In this document: positions 45,312 to 54,580 of the stretch, in pieces
Layout: every line of letters begins with the position of its first letter
Position numbering within the stretch: the stretch's first letter is position 1
Program-made: the position numbers and the translations under genes
Notes under the pieces: model-generated
Seen by the model: the letters and a program-made list of their open reading frames with translations, nothing else
Told to the model about the DNA's origin: nothing
Database searches by the model: none
Source: G963663315 sp965231905
GTDB lineage: Bacteria; Pseudomonadota; Gammaproteobacteria; Arenicellales; Poriferihabitantaceae
NCBI GenBank assembly: GCA_965231905.1
Contig: CBDDOO010000002.1
Location: 62,001 to 126,000 of the forward strand
DNA: 64,000 nucleotides
Reading direction: 5' to 3'

Positions 45312-46466
45312 TCAAGCCAGCAGTTGTTGCAGAATTTCGTCGATAAATCGATACCCTTTTTCTGTGCATCGAATCCGGTTGCCGGATATTTGCAACAGAT
45401 CCTGTGCAATCGGTCCGGCCAGCGAACGTGTGGCCGCTTTCATGCGCAACCCGGTTCGACGCTCGAACATATTAACATCAATCCCGTTTTTGATTCTCAG
45501 CGCATTTAAAAGACATTCAAACAGAATGTCGTCCTGCGCTACCCTCTTTGGATAACAATATGGTTTCCCGGCGCTGACGGAGGTCATCCAGGTTTCGGGT
45601 CTTTTCTGTTTCCATGATCGGGTGATGCCATCGCTATCCGTCACTTTGGAGTGAGCGCCGGCGCCGATTCCCAGATAATCGCCAAATTGCCAGTAATTCA
45701 GGTTATGGACACATTGCCTGCCCGGCCTGGCGTAAGCGGATACTTCATAGCGCGTATAACCACTTTGATCCAGTTGGTTTGCGATTGCATCCTGCATGTC
45801 CGCCCGCATGTCCTCGTCCGGCAGGTCGGGTGGATAGCGATGGAACCAGGTATTCGGTTCCAGGGTCAGTTGATAAAGCGACAAATGCTCCGGTGAGTGG
45901 GCCATGGCCCGGACACAATCGTCCAGCGCCATGGCCTGTGTCTGTCCGGGCAGGCCGAACATGATGTCGAGGTTGAGGTTGTTGAAGCCCGCCCGCCTGG
46001 CATGGGTGATTGCATGGTCAGCCGCTTCGGCGTTGTGAATTCTACCCAGAACATCCAGATGGCGATTGTTGAAACTCTGCACGCCAATAGATAGACGATT
46101 CACCCCGGCTTCGAGATAAGTTTCAAACCGGTCATATTCCAGTGTTCCCGGATTGGCTTCCAGGGTTATTTCCATATCCGGGACGAATTCGATTTTTTGC
46201 TGGATGAATCCAAGCAGGGCCGCAATCGATTTTCCCCGAAACAGACTGGGGGTGCCGCCTCCCAGAAAAATCGAGCTGAGTCTGCGCCCCGGATTCAACT
46301 GGCGAACATCGGTATCGAAATCCGTTTTCAGGCTGTCAATGTAGCGCTGTTCCGGGAAATCTCCTGAAAATGTATGCGAGTTGAAATCGCAATAGGGGCA
46401 CTTTTTAGCACACCAGGGAAAATGAATGTAAAGGGAGAGCGGGATGGCGCCTTCATCCGTATCCAT
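45312..46466 (-). CDS. hemW: HemW-type radical SAM heme chaperone
   Basis: 384 residues (E. coli 378). N-terminal LSLYIHFPWCAKKCPYCDFNSH holds the CxxxCxxC iron-sulfur cluster motif, and FLGGGTPSLF and ANPGTLE bind SAM. The HemN-like C-terminal domain lacks the extended N-terminus of true coproporphyrinogen oxidase HemN. Confidence 0.93.
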   Translation of the reverse strand: MDTDEGAIPLSLYIHFPWCAKKCPYCDFNSHTFSGDFPEQRYIDSLKTDFDTDVRQLNPGRRLSSIFLGGGTPSLFRGKSIAALLGFIQQKIEFVPDMEITLEANPGTLEYDRFETYLEAGVNRLSIGVQSFNNRHLDVLGRIHNAEAADHAITHARRAGFNNLNLDIMFGLPGQTQAMALDDCVRAMAHSPEHLSLYQLTLEPNTWFHRYPPDLPDEDMRADMQDAIANQLDQSGYTRYEVSAYARPGRQCVHNLNYWQFGDYLGIGAGAHSKVTDSDGITRSWKQKRPETWMTSVSAGKPYCYPKRVAQDDILFECLLNALRIKNGIDVNMFERRTGLRMKAATRSLAGPIAQDLLQISGNRIRCTEKGYRFIDEILQQLLA

Positions 46467-46478
46467 CAGGAGTCCGGT

Positions 46479-47438
46479 TTAACGGACCACATTGACCGGG
46501 CGGCCGTTCAGCCACCCGACCAGGTTTTCCGACAAGGCATCAACCAGTCGTTGTCTGGTTTCCCTTGACCCCCAGGCATTGTGAGGGGTAATCAATAGAT
46601 TCGGCCGTCGGCTTTGCAACAGCGGATGGTCGGGTGGCGGCGGCTCAAGGTCCAGTACGTCGATGCCGGCTCCCGCTATTTCACCGCGTTCGAGCGCATT
46701 GACCAGCGCGACGGAATCTATGATGGCGCCCCTCGCGGTATTCACAAGGATCGCGGATTTCTTCATTTTTCTGAACGCCTGGTCGTCGAACAGATGATGC
46801 GTGTCGGCGTTCAGGGGGCAGTGGAGCGATATGATGTCCGAGCGTTCGAGCAATTCATCGAAGCGGACACGGCCCGGTTCAGGGGCGCCTTTCGCTCCGG
46901 GTCTGTGGCACAGTAATACCCGCATATCCATCGCTTCGGCGATGGCCGCCACCCTCCTGCCCAGCGTACCGTAACCGATGATGCCCAGTGTTTTGTCGCT
47001 GGTTTCGACAATCGGATGGTCCAGCAGGCAGAACACATCGCTGTCACTCCAGTTTCCCTGTTGCACGTCATGGAGATACCGGGTCTGGCTGGTGAGCAGG
47101 TTCAGGATTAACGCGATGGTATGTTGTGCGACAGCCGGAGTCGCGTAGTGGCGGACGTTGCAGACCACGATGCCCTGTTGATGGCAGGCATCGAGAGCGA
47201 CATTGTCGGTACCGGTTGCCGCAATCAGGATCAGTTTCAGATTCGGGCAGCGGCGGAGCAGATCACGGTCCAGCGCAACCTTGTTGGTAATCACGATTTG
47301 ATGAGGACTTACCCGCTCCAGGGTCTGCCCGGCGCGGGTGGCCGGATAATGGGTCCAGTCCACCTCGGGAATTTCGAGCCCGGTCAGGACAATATCGTTT
47401 TTATCGAATGAGCTTTTGTCGAGAATTACGCCTTTCAT
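46479..47438 (-). CDS. D-2-hydroxyacid dehydrogenase (glycerate dehydrogenase-like)
   Basis: 319 residues. NAD-binding motif GIIGYGTLGRRVAAIAEAM, catalytic Arg in LVNTARGAIID, Glu near GAGIDVLDLEPPP, His in LITPHNAWGS. Closest by pattern to hydroxypyruvate reductase HprA, which acts in photorespiratory and serine-cycle metabolism; the exact substrate is unproven. It is 12 bases upstream of hemW. Confidence 0.88.
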   Translation of the reverse strand: MKGVILDKSSFDKNDIVLTGLEIPEVDWTHYPATRAGQTLERVSPHQIVITNKVALDRDLLRRCPNLKLILIAATGTDNVALDACHQQGIVVCNVRHYATPAVAQHTIALILNLLTSQTRYLHDVQQGNWSDSDVFCLLDHPIVETSDKTLGIIGYGTLGRRVAAIAEAMDMRVLLCHRPGAKGAPEPGRVRFDELLERSDIISLHCPLNADTHHLFDDQAFRKMKKSAILVNTARGAIIDSVALVNALERGEIAGAGIDVLDLEPPPPDHPLLQSRRPNLLITPHNAWGSRETRQRLVDALSENLVGWLNGRPVNVVR

Positions 47439-47458
47439 GGTTAATTGGTTCCTGGGGG

Positions 47459-47746
47459 TTAATCCAGATTGCGCCGGGGTAAAGGCGGCACAATAGACCG
47501 ATTAAGACGCACATGCCAGAAATGCCAGCTTTCTTCGGAAAATACCCCGGTGGGCGGGTTATCCAATACCTCCCCAAAATCAGCATTGCTGAAATACCGG
47601 GTTACAACCTGTAAATCGGACAAGGCGCCATACTGCATTACATGTGCCAGAAATAACCGGGAATTGCGCAATGCAAAGGCAGGTTCGCTCGACCACACCA
47701 TGCGGCCGGCTATCTTGCGTAACTCAACATTATCGGCCGATTTCAT
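47459..47746 (-). CDS. Small protein paired with the AbiEii-like gene
   Basis: 95 residues from the Met at 47746. It overlaps the 3' end of the nucleotidyltransferase gene by 17 bases, implying coupled translation. I recognise no domain; it contains ALRNSRLFLAHVMQYGALSDLQVV and a proline-arginine tail. Small co-transcribed partners of this kind are common beside AbiEii-like genes. Confidence 0.6.
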   Translation of the reverse strand: MKSADNVELRKIAGRMVWSSEPAFALRNSRLFLAHVMQYGALSDLQVVTRYFSNADFGEVLDNPPTGVFSEESWHFWHVRLNRSIVPPLPRRNLD

Positions 47747-48455
47747 TCTGTTTGTCCCACTGACGCCGAAAACCGGGTTTTGCCGCAGCCCTCGGCAAAT
47801 GGTTAAGGTCAAGACTGGCTATACTTCGATTGATCAGCCTGAGTGATGTGTTCAACTGATCAACATCTCCAGGCGAAGCGTCCGATAAATCAATGTCGTT
47901 ATGGTAAGACAGAGCCTTGAGCGCGATCATGGAATTGAACTGCCTGCCATAAATGGCTTGTGCTGCCGCGACCATACAGCCAAGGGACAATCCGCTTTCC
48001 AAAATTGCTCCCACGTCAACGAAATCTTTCCATTGCGCTCGTTTTTGTACTACCGCGATTTTCATTCCAGCCAGGTCTGCAAGCGAGGCAATCTGCAAAT
48101 TATTATCTTTGGCGCGTAATGGGTCACAGACACGGTTCAAATCCAGTCCGCCAAACAGTTGTATTTGCACTGGTCTGCTGCCACCCCGATCGACCAGGCA
48201 AGTCAGATTATTGGATTTACTCTCCAGCACTTCCGCGTTATCCAGATAGGGTAGATCAGCAATCAATTGATCAGGGTCGAAAGGCTCATTACTGAAAAAA
48301 CCAAAATCCACAGACATTCGATGTCCGAGGTGCAGAGAGATCGCCGTCCCACCATACAAAACGAAATTGTCGGGCATGTTCTTGAGTTCAGTCCATAGTC
48401 GTACTTGCGGCGGCGGCAGTTTGGAAAGATCGGGGGAAAATGTTTGATTCATCAT
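47730..48455 (-). CDS. AbiEii-family nucleotidyltransferase-like protein, altered active site
   Basis: 241 residues from ATG 48455 (a second Met follows at once). The motif FVLYGGTAISLHLGHRMSVDFGFFS matches the AbiEii/AbiGii nucleotidyltransferase family, in which toxins of type IV toxin-antitoxin systems modify RNA. The family normally has VDFDFFS or VDLDFFS; here the second Asp codon is GGT (Gly, around bases 48291-48315), which removes one expected metal ligand. The later helical part includes LADLAGMKIAVVQKRAQWKDFVDV, the usual DUF1814-like segment. Confidence 0.75.
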   Translation of the reverse strand: MMNQTFSPDLSKLPPPQVRLWTELKNMPDNFVLYGGTAISLHLGHRMSVDFGFFSNEPFDPDQLIADLPYLDNAEVLESKSNNLTCLVDRGGSRPVQIQLFGGLDLNRVCDPLRAKDNNLQIASLADLAGMKIAVVQKRAQWKDFVDVGAILESGLSLGCMVAAAQAIYGRQFNSMIALKALSYHNDIDLSDASPGDVDQLNTSLRLINRSIASLDLNHLPRAAAKPGFRRQWDKQNEIGR

Positions 48456-48542
48456 CAATACTTGTGTACGCCCTGCAACAACCGATATCAGTCCGTCATC
48501 ACCACTGTTCGTACAGCAAATTATACTAAAATACGATCCCAA

Positions 48543-49109
48543 ATGTTTCCTGATATTCAACAACGCATCCGGGCTTGTCAGGCTGAACTCATTCCTGTCG
48601 AGGGAAAAAAACAGGCTACGGTCGCCTTGCTCCTGCGCGATCTCGCCTCGGACCCGAAAATGTTTTTTATCGAGAGAGCCAAACATGAAAATGATCCCTG
48701 GTCCGGCCAGGTCGCGTTTCCGGGAGGGAATCGGGAAGCGGGAGACTCAAGCCCGTTTATGACTGCATGCAGGGAAACCGAAGAGGAAGTGGGGATTGAG
48801 TTGTCGCTCCGGAATCTGTTAGGCAGGCTCAATGATCAGCAGGGCAGAAACAAAAACCGGAAACTGCCACTGGTGATCAGTTGCTTTGTGTTCAATATGG
48901 AGGGTGAACAGCAGACAGTCAACAACAGCGAAGTGGAGGACAGTTTCTGGGCGCCGGTCTCACATTTGCTGGATGACCAGAACCGGATTGACTACCGGCC
49001 GCCGGGATATTCAGACGAGACCTGGCCGGCTATCCGTCTCGACGGGCAACGGGTGTTGTGGGGGCTGACCTGGCGCTTTGTGCGGATGTTTCTGGATCGG
49101 GTGGCCTGA
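48543..49109 (+). CDS. nudL: NudL-like CoA pyrophosphatase (Nudix)
   Basis: 188 residues from ATG 48543; the frame is open further upstream but overlaps the divergent gene region. It has the NudL/UPF0035 motif HENDPWSGQVAFPGGNREAG and the Nudix box RETEEEVGIE. E. coli NudL has 192 residues. Family members hydrolyse CoA or its derivatives. Divergent from the AbiEii-like gene with an 88-base gap. Confidence 0.88.
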   Translation: MFPDIQQRIRACQAELIPVEGKKQATVALLLRDLASDPKMFFIERAKHENDPWSGQVAFPGGNREAGDSSPFMTACRETEEEVGIELSLRNLLGRLNDQQGRNKNRKLPLVISCFVFNMEGEQQTVNNSEVEDSFWAPVSHLLDDQNRIDYRPPGYSDETWPAIRLDGQRVLWGLTWRFVRMFLDRVA

Positions 49110-49168
49110 ACGGTATTTTGTGTTATTCCCGCCGGGGCGCCCGCCACCATCCAATGCGTCGCAGGATT

Positions 49169-49960
49169 TCAGCCCGAACTCAGGGCCGCAAGCGGGGTTC
49201 TCAATGCCTGCAGGGTCTGGCCGTTGTCCGCGTCAATCACGAACACGGCGAGGCCGAGATTGTCCGTATTCCATGTTTCATCGATATCCATCGATACCAT
49301 GCGGGCGCTGTCACCCCGGGCAACGGATACCGGTTCACTGAGGTGGTGAACAACAAAGTTATAAGTGATGGTTTTGCCCCTGTTCTCTCCGCCTTTTATT
49401 TCCCGGACAATATTGTTTTCATACACGGCGACAAACATTTCCGGCAGCCTGGTGTCGGTTTCATTGCGTATGGCCAGATCAGCAACGACTTCTCCTTTTT
49501 CTGGAGCCGATACCTCCATGGTTATGCGGACGTCTGCAGTTTTTCGGTTGTGCATGTTGATCTGGTCGAAAACCATGCCGCCGCCCCGCGTTTCCAGCCC
49601 CGAGACCACAATCTCGGGCGTGTAAATGGATCTTTGCCGGTTCAGTTGTGCGATCCAGCGCTGGCGGTCCGTAAATTTTGCCTGGGAATAGGGGTCTTCC
49701 CAACCCAGCCTGTTCCAGTAATCGACGTGAAAGGCGAGCGGCACCGCATGAAACTCCTGATCAATATTCTCCCCCAACAGGGTCAGGAAATTATCGGCCC
49801 TGGGGCAACTGCTGCACCCTTCCGAGGTATATAACTCGACCACAGGAGTGATCGTTTCCGCGCTGGAAATGTTGATACGCGGGGCATCTGCGTACGCAGA
49901 GGTCGCGGCAGGGACAACTCCGATTAAAATCGACAGCCCGATGGCTTTCAGATAATTCAC
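49169..49960 (-). CDS. DUF1223 thioredoxin-like secreted protein
   Basis: 263 residues from GTG 49960, with GAGGAA seven bases upstream, which decides the start over the Met at 50002 inside msrB. Sec signal of about 24 residues (NYLKAIGLSILIGVV...SAYA). The DUF1223 signature VVELYTSEGCSSCPRADNFL contains a CxxC that is thioredoxin-like, and HVDYWNRLGWEDPYS follows. Its role is unknown; adjacency to MsrB suggests envelope redox protection. Confidence 0.85.
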   Translation of the reverse strand: MNYLKAIGLSILIGVVPAATSAYADAPRINISSAETITPVVELYTSEGCSSCPRADNFLTLLGENIDQEFHAVPLAFHVDYWNRLGWEDPYSQAKFTDRQRWIAQLNRQRSIYTPEIVVSGLETRGGGMVFDQINMHNRKTADVRITMEVSAPEKGEVVADLAIRNETDTRLPEMFVAVYENNIVREIKGGENRGKTITYNFVVHHLSEPVSVARGDSARMVSMDIDETWNTDNLGLAVFVIDADNGQTLQALRTPLAALSSG

Positions 49961-49970
49961 TTGAAATTCC

Positions 49971-50444
49971 TCATTGCTCAAACAGTGAAAGATATTGTCC
50001 ATGGTTTTCGGCTTCCATGGATTCTTTCGGAATAAACTGAAGGGCCGCTGAATTCATGCAATAGCGCAGTCCTGTCGGCGCCGGCCCGTCCGGGAACACA
50101 TGGCCCAGGTGGGAGTCGGCATGGCGGCTTCTGACTTCGGTCCTTTTCATGAACAGCTTGTAGTCTGTTTTTTCAACCACGCAATCCGGATGAATCGGTC
50201 GGGTAAAACTTGGCCAGCCGGTTCCGGAATCAAATTTATCGGTGGATGAAAAAAGCGGTTCGCCACTGACGATATCGACATAGATGCCCTCGCGCTTTTC
50301 GTCATTGTATTCGTTGCTGAACGGCCTTTCAGTCGCGTCTTGCTGGGTTACCCTGTACTGAATATCGCTGAGGCGTTCACGCAGGGTTTCCGGATCCGGC
50401 TTGCAATAGAGTCCGGGATCAGGCGATGGATTCGGGTCAGTCAT
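49971..50444 (-). CDS. msrB: Methionine-R-sulfoxide reductase B
   Basis: 157 residues. Reduces methionine-R-sulfoxide. Motifs: EREGIYVDIVSGEPLFSS-like region, FDSGTGWPSF, RSRHADSHLGHVF and catalytic Cys in RYCMNSAAL. The four zinc-binding cysteines of the E. coli type are absent (SGEPLF instead of CGxxLF), so this is the zinc-free form. No signal peptide, so cytosolic. Start overlaps the stop of the HAD gene as ATGA. Confidence 0.95.
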   Translation of the reverse strand: MTDPNPSPDPGLYCKPDPETLRERLSDIQYRVTQQDATERPFSNEYNDEKREGIYVDIVSGEPLFSSTDKFDSGTGWPSFTRPIHPDCVVEKTDYKLFMKRTEVRSRHADSHLGHVFPDGPAPTGLRYCMNSAALQFIPKESMEAENHGQYLSLFEQ

Positions 50445-51145
50445 TGCGTCAGTAAATCTCCCAGTTCTGCGATATTATCGAGCACTGTGTTGGTATGTTT
50501 CCCGAGTTCGTGGCGATTGTGCGAGCCGGTCAATACCCCGACACAAAGGGCTGCCCCGGCACGGATGCCCATGTGGATGTCTTTCGGACTGTCGCCCACC
50601 ATGATAACCTGTGCGGGGACCAGGTCGCAATAACGGCAAAAGGCCTCGATCATGCCGGGGTCCGGCTTTTCGCCATAGCCACTGTCGGCTCCGCAAACAA
50701 AATCAAAACAGTTCACCAGAGCAAGTTTTTCAATCATCAAAACCGCATTGCGCTCATCGTCCATGGTCGCCAGCCCGGTTTTCAGGCCGCGGTCCTTCAG
50801 TTCAAGCAGAAATTCCCGCAAGTTCTCTATCGCCGGTACCGGGTTGCCCGCGGCATGCGAGAATATGTCCTGGATGGCGGATAATCGAGGGCCGTTCAGG
50901 GGTTGCCCGAGTTGCTCTGACCAGAAATCCAGGATCTGCTGGTTGCCGCCGGAAGCCAGCAACGAATCAGCGCCCCACTGGCCGGTTGCCGTATCGTACC
51001 CTCCGCTTCGCAACAGCGATTCGGCGAGTTTCGGCTGTCCGACCGACCGGGCGATATGGTTCGCCGCCTGAATATAGGCGTCCAGCCAGGTGGCGTTGAA
51101 ATCAAGCAGAGTGCCGTCCTTGTCGAACAGGATGCCTTTAATCAA
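50441..51145 (-). CDS. HAD-superfamily hydrolase (phosphoglycolate phosphatase-like)
   Basis: 234 residues from TTG 51145. Motif I is ILFDKDGTLLDF (nucleophile Asp and acid Asp), motif II is GLATMDDERN, and motif IV is MVGDSPKDIHMG. Resembles Gph-type phosphatases; the substrate is not determined. The frame extends upstream to 51229 but that part overlaps the VOC gene. Confidence 0.82.
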   Translation of the reverse strand: MIKGILFDKDGTLLDFNATWLDAYIQAANHIARSVGQPKLAESLLRSGGYDTATGQWGADSLLASGGNQQILDFWSEQLGQPLNGPRLSAIQDIFSHAAGNPVPAIENLREFLLELKDRGLKTGLATMDDERNAVLMIEKLALVNCFDFVCGADSGYGEKPDPGMIEAFCRYCDLVPAQVIMVGDSPKDIHMGIRAGAALCVGVLTGSHNRHELGKHTNTVLDNIAELGDLLTQ

Positions 51146-51584
51146 CGGACCGATCCTGGCTTGATTTTCTGACCGAGGGCACCCAGCAATAACCGTCCGG
51201 GTCGAGTAAAAAGCATTCACGCAGACCATGGGGTTTATCCGCAGTCTCCATCAACACGGTGTAGTTGTTCTCACGGGCCTTGTCTTGTGCCTGGTCGGGG
51301 TCAAGCTCGTACAATCTCAACTCCAGCCCGCCGCCGCGGGCGCCGAATTCGGGAAGCAGCGAGGGTAACGGGTTGTTCCAGTAGGTGTGGTCGCCGTGCA
51401 GCATGAACCACTGGTTGTTGGCGCTGAGCAGGGCATAATCCCGCGATGAAGTGACCACGGAAAAGCCCAGAACAGTGGTCAGAAACAAAACCGTGTTTTC
51501 AACATCGGACACCAGCAGATTCACGCCAAAGCCTTCCAGCGCCTGCCCGGTTTCTTCGGCATCGGTCGGGTCGAATTTCTTCAT
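51138..51584 (-). CDS. VOC-superfamily (glyoxalase/dioxygenase-like) protein
   Basis: 148 residues forming the paired beta-alpha-beta-beta-beta modules of the vicinal oxygen chelate fold: VNLLVSDVENTVLFLTTVLGFSVV at the N-terminus and ECFLLDPDGYCWVP near the C-terminus. Metal ligands and substrate cannot be assigned. First in a run of four minus-strand genes. Confidence 0.75.
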   Translation of the reverse strand: MKKFDPTDAEETGQALEGFGVNLLVSDVENTVLFLTTVLGFSVVTSSRDYALLSANNQWFMLHGDHTYWNNPLPSLLPEFGARGGGLELRLYELDPDQAQDKARENNYTVLMETADKPHGLRECFLLDPDGYCWVPSVRKSSQDRSVD

Positions 51585-51650
51585 GGATACGGCAAAGGCT
51601 ATTTACGGTCATTCAAGGGGGGTCAACACGCAATAGTACCCCAAATCAAT

Positions 51651-52970
51651 CTATGCGGGTGGTCTTTTGTCCGGTATCGACCCTGCGCCATCACCGGAGA
51701 TGGATTCCCTGATTGCATTGATGGCGGCAATGCGCTGATCCCGGATCGCTTTTTTGATACGCAAGCCTGCCCGGCGCCCGTCACCGGATTCATCCAGAAC
51801 CTGTCTTGCAATCTGCTTTTGTTCAACCTGGAGCGCCGCGTCGTGCATCTTCAGCATCAGGGCGGTTTCCTCGCGCCCGTCGTTTTCATGCCCGGTTCGC
51901 CCCCTCCGGTCCGCATCACAACATAACGCGAATTTCTCAACCAGTTCCGGTCTGCGGAATCCATCAAAGGCTTCGAGTACCTTCAGAACCGTGCCCGGTT
52001 TTAATTGCCGCATCCGGTGACAGTGCAAGTGATATTCACATACCTTCAGGGCAAACTCACGAAAACGGGTTGGGACACCGAGGCGATCGCACAGCGATTC
52101 AATGGGTTTCAAACCGCGTTTTTCATGGCCTCTGTGCCGGGGTAATTCGGCGCGGGGCGTGAGCGCTTTACCCAGGTCGTGCACCATGACCGCAAAAACC
52201 ACCATCGGGTCCCGGGTCATTGCACTGGCCGCATCGGCCGACATCAGGATATGTATTCCGGTGTCAATTTCGGGATGGTATATTTCGGTCTGGGGAACCC
52301 CGAACAAGGCATCCACTTCGGGCAGAATCCGTTGCAGCGCGCCACACTCCTTCAGTTCTGTCAAAAACCGGGAAAATCTTTCCTCCTGCATGGCCTGGTG
52401 CATTTCCTGCCATATCCGCTCTGCCACCAGCGTATCGACTTCTCCGTTGTCAACCATTTCAGCCATTAATCCGCGCGTATCCGGGCTGACATGGAAGTCC
52501 GTGAAACGGGCGGCAAATCGCGCGACCCGCAGCAGTCTGACGGGGTCCTCGCTGAACGCCCCCGAGACATGACGGATGACCCTGCGCCTTACGTCCCGCC
52601 GGCCGTTATAAGGGTCAATCAGGTTGCCCCCGCTATCCATGGCCATCGCATTGATGGTCAGGTCGCGTCTGCCCAAATCCTGTTCCAGGGTAATATCCGG
52701 GTCGCTGAAGAATTCGAAGCCATGATATCCCCGCGTTGTTTTTCTCTCTGTGCGCGCCAGCGCATATTCTTCGTTGGTATCGGGGTGCAGGAATACCGGG
52801 AAATCCCGCCCCACCGGTTTGAATCCGAGCCCCGTCATTTGATTCGGGGTCGAACCCACTACCACCCAGTCACGGTCTGTGACGGGTCGGCCCATGATCC
52901 GGTCTCTGACCGCGCCGCCAACCAGATACCGTTCAAGTTTGTCCTCAGGGGAGTGTTTGTCAGCCGTCAT
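51651..52970 (-). CDS. cca: CCA-adding tRNA nucleotidyltransferase
   Basis: 439 residues from ATG 52970. Class II nucleotidyltransferase: YLVGGAVRDRIMGRPVTDRDWVVVG with catalytic Asp residues, then RRDLTINAMA and EDPVRLLRVARFAARF. An HD domain follows (MVHDLGKA), as in the bifunctional E. coli enzyme (412 residues); the C-terminal tail is slightly longer. Its start overlaps the stop of the GMC gene as ATGA. Confidence 0.95.
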   Translation of the reverse strand: MTADKHSPEDKLERYLVGGAVRDRIMGRPVTDRDWVVVGSTPNQMTGLGFKPVGRDFPVFLHPDTNEEYALARTERKTTRGYHGFEFFSDPDITLEQDLGRRDLTINAMAMDSGGNLIDPYNGRRDVRRRVIRHVSGAFSEDPVRLLRVARFAARFTDFHVSPDTRGLMAEMVDNGEVDTLVAERIWQEMHQAMQEERFSRFLTELKECGALQRILPEVDALFGVPQTEIYHPEIDTGIHILMSADAASAMTRDPMVVFAVMVHDLGKALTPRAELPRHRGHEKRGLKPIESLCDRLGVPTRFREFALKVCEYHLHCHRMRQLKPGTVLKVLEAFDGFRRPELVEKFALCCDADRRGRTGHENDGREETALMLKMHDAALQVEQKQIARQVLDESGDGRRAGLRIKKAIRDQRIAAINAIRESISGDGAGSIPDKRPPA

Positions 52971-54574
52971 TTCCAGCTTTGGAGAATCATGTCTGCGCAC
53001 TTTTCGCCGATCATGATGCTGGGGGCATTGGTGTTGCCGGAGGTGATATCCGGCATGATCGAAGCGTCTGCAATCCTCAATCCATCCATGCCATGTACTT
53101 TCAACTGGTGATTGACGACCGCCATCGGGTCATCGGCGCGCCCCATTTTGCAGGTGCAGCCTGGATGGTAAATGGTAGTCGCGGAATTTCTGGCATGTTC
53201 GAGCAGTTGTTCGTCAGTACGGATATTTTCTCCGGGGTCATATTCGGCAAGAATATGGTGTTTCAGCGCTGGCATGGAAGCGATTTTTCGGGAGACTTTC
53301 ATGGCCTCCACCGCAATCCGGCAATCTTCTTCGACGGACAGATAATTGGGCTGTATGTCGGGGTGGCGGTCAGCGTCCGGGGCCCGGATTTTGACGAATC
53401 CTGTACTCCTGGGGCGTAACTGGCAGACAGAGGAGGTGAATGCTGAAAAAGGGTGGGTTCCTTCGCCCGGATTATCGGAGCTGAGCGGTTGAAAATGGAA
53501 TTGGATATCGGGTCTTGAAACCCGGTCCGAGGTTCGTGTGAAGATGACCACCTGACTGGCCGCCAGCGTCAACGGACCGGTTCGGAAAAGCAGGTACTGA
53601 AGTCCGATGAGTAGCTTGCGCAAGGGGTTGTTGACCTCGTCATTCAGCGTCGGCTGGGCGGTTTTGTAAACAGCGCGTATCTGTAGATGATCCTGCAGGT
53701 TTTGCCCCACTCCCGGAAGATGCAGCGCCGCCGGGATACCCAGTTCCTGCGACAAGGCTCCGGGACCAATCCCGGAAAGTTGCAGAATCTGCGGTGAGCC
53801 AATGGCGCCGGCGCTCAAGATCGTTTCCTTTTCACTGTGAACCCGCTGAATCTGATTGTCCTTGTGAAATTCCACTCCGACAATTTTTCGGCCATCAACC
53901 AGCAACCGGGTCACATGGGCCCGGGTAATGACAGTCAGGTTGCTTCTTGACATGGCCGGTTTCAAATAGCCTTTGGCCGTACTCCATCGTCTGCCCTTAT
54001 GGGTGGTTAACTGAAAATAACCCACTCCTTCCTGGGATTTACCGTTTATATCGTTATTCGCCGGGATGCCGGACTGAATGGCGGCTTCGATAAAAGCGTC
54101 CGTGACCGGTCTTCGGAACCGGATGTCCGAAACTTTCTGGGGGCCGCCGGCGCCATGGTAAGGAATCTCGCCGCGCTCTTGATCTTCCGACTTGATAAAG
54201 TAAGGCAATACATCATCATAAGACCAGCCCGGGTTGCCCTGGCTTGCCCATCCGTCAAAATCTTCCGGTTGCCCGCGTACATACAATAAACCGTTGAGTG
54301 AACTAGAACCACCCAGCACTTTCCCGCGCGGCCATTTCAATTGTCTTCCATTCAACCCCGGATCCGGGGCTGTGACATAACACCAGTCCATCCTGGGGTT
54401 GTGCATCGTCTTGAAATAGCCGACCGGTATGTGAATCCAGGGGCTGCTGTCCCGGGTTCCTGCCTCCAGCAACAAAACACGGTGATTGGGGTCCGCGCTG
54501 AGTCGGTGGGCCAGGACACAGCCAGCCGACCCCGCGCCAATGACGATAAAATCGTATTTGCGCTCACTTGTCAT
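52967..54574 (-). CDS. GMC-family oxidoreductase (choline dehydrogenase-like)
   Basis: 535 residues. FAD motif YDFIVIGAGSAGCVLAHRLS, GMC signatures PRGKVLGGSSSLNGLLYVRG and GAIGSPQILQLSGIG, and C-terminal GMDGLRIADASIMPDITSGNTNAPSIMIGE in segments. Similar to BetA, but the family is broad and the substrate may be another alcohol. Middle gene of a pyc-GMC-cca operon. A choline-sulfatase is encoded 10 kb away. Confidence 0.85.
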   Translation of the reverse strand: MTSERKYDFIVIGAGSAGCVLAHRLSADPNHRVLLLEAGTRDSSPWIHIPVGYFKTMHNPRMDWCYVTAPDPGLNGRQLKWPRGKVLGGSSSLNGLLYVRGQPEDFDGWASQGNPGWSYDDVLPYFIKSEDQERGEIPYHGAGGPQKVSDIRFRRPVTDAFIEAAIQSGIPANNDINGKSQEGVGYFQLTTHKGRRWSTAKGYLKPAMSRSNLTVITRAHVTRLLVDGRKIVGVEFHKDNQIQRVHSEKETILSAGAIGSPQILQLSGIGPGALSQELGIPAALHLPGVGQNLQDHLQIRAVYKTAQPTLNDEVNNPLRKLLIGLQYLLFRTGPLTLAASQVVIFTRTSDRVSRPDIQFHFQPLSSDNPGEGTHPFSAFTSSVCQLRPRSTGFVKIRAPDADRHPDIQPNYLSVEEDCRIAVEAMKVSRKIASMPALKHHILAEYDPGENIRTDEQLLEHARNSATTIYHPGCTCKMGRADDPMAVVNHQLKVHGMDGLRIADASIMPDITSGNTNAPSIMIGEKCADMILQSWK

Positions 54575-54580
54575 TCCCGA

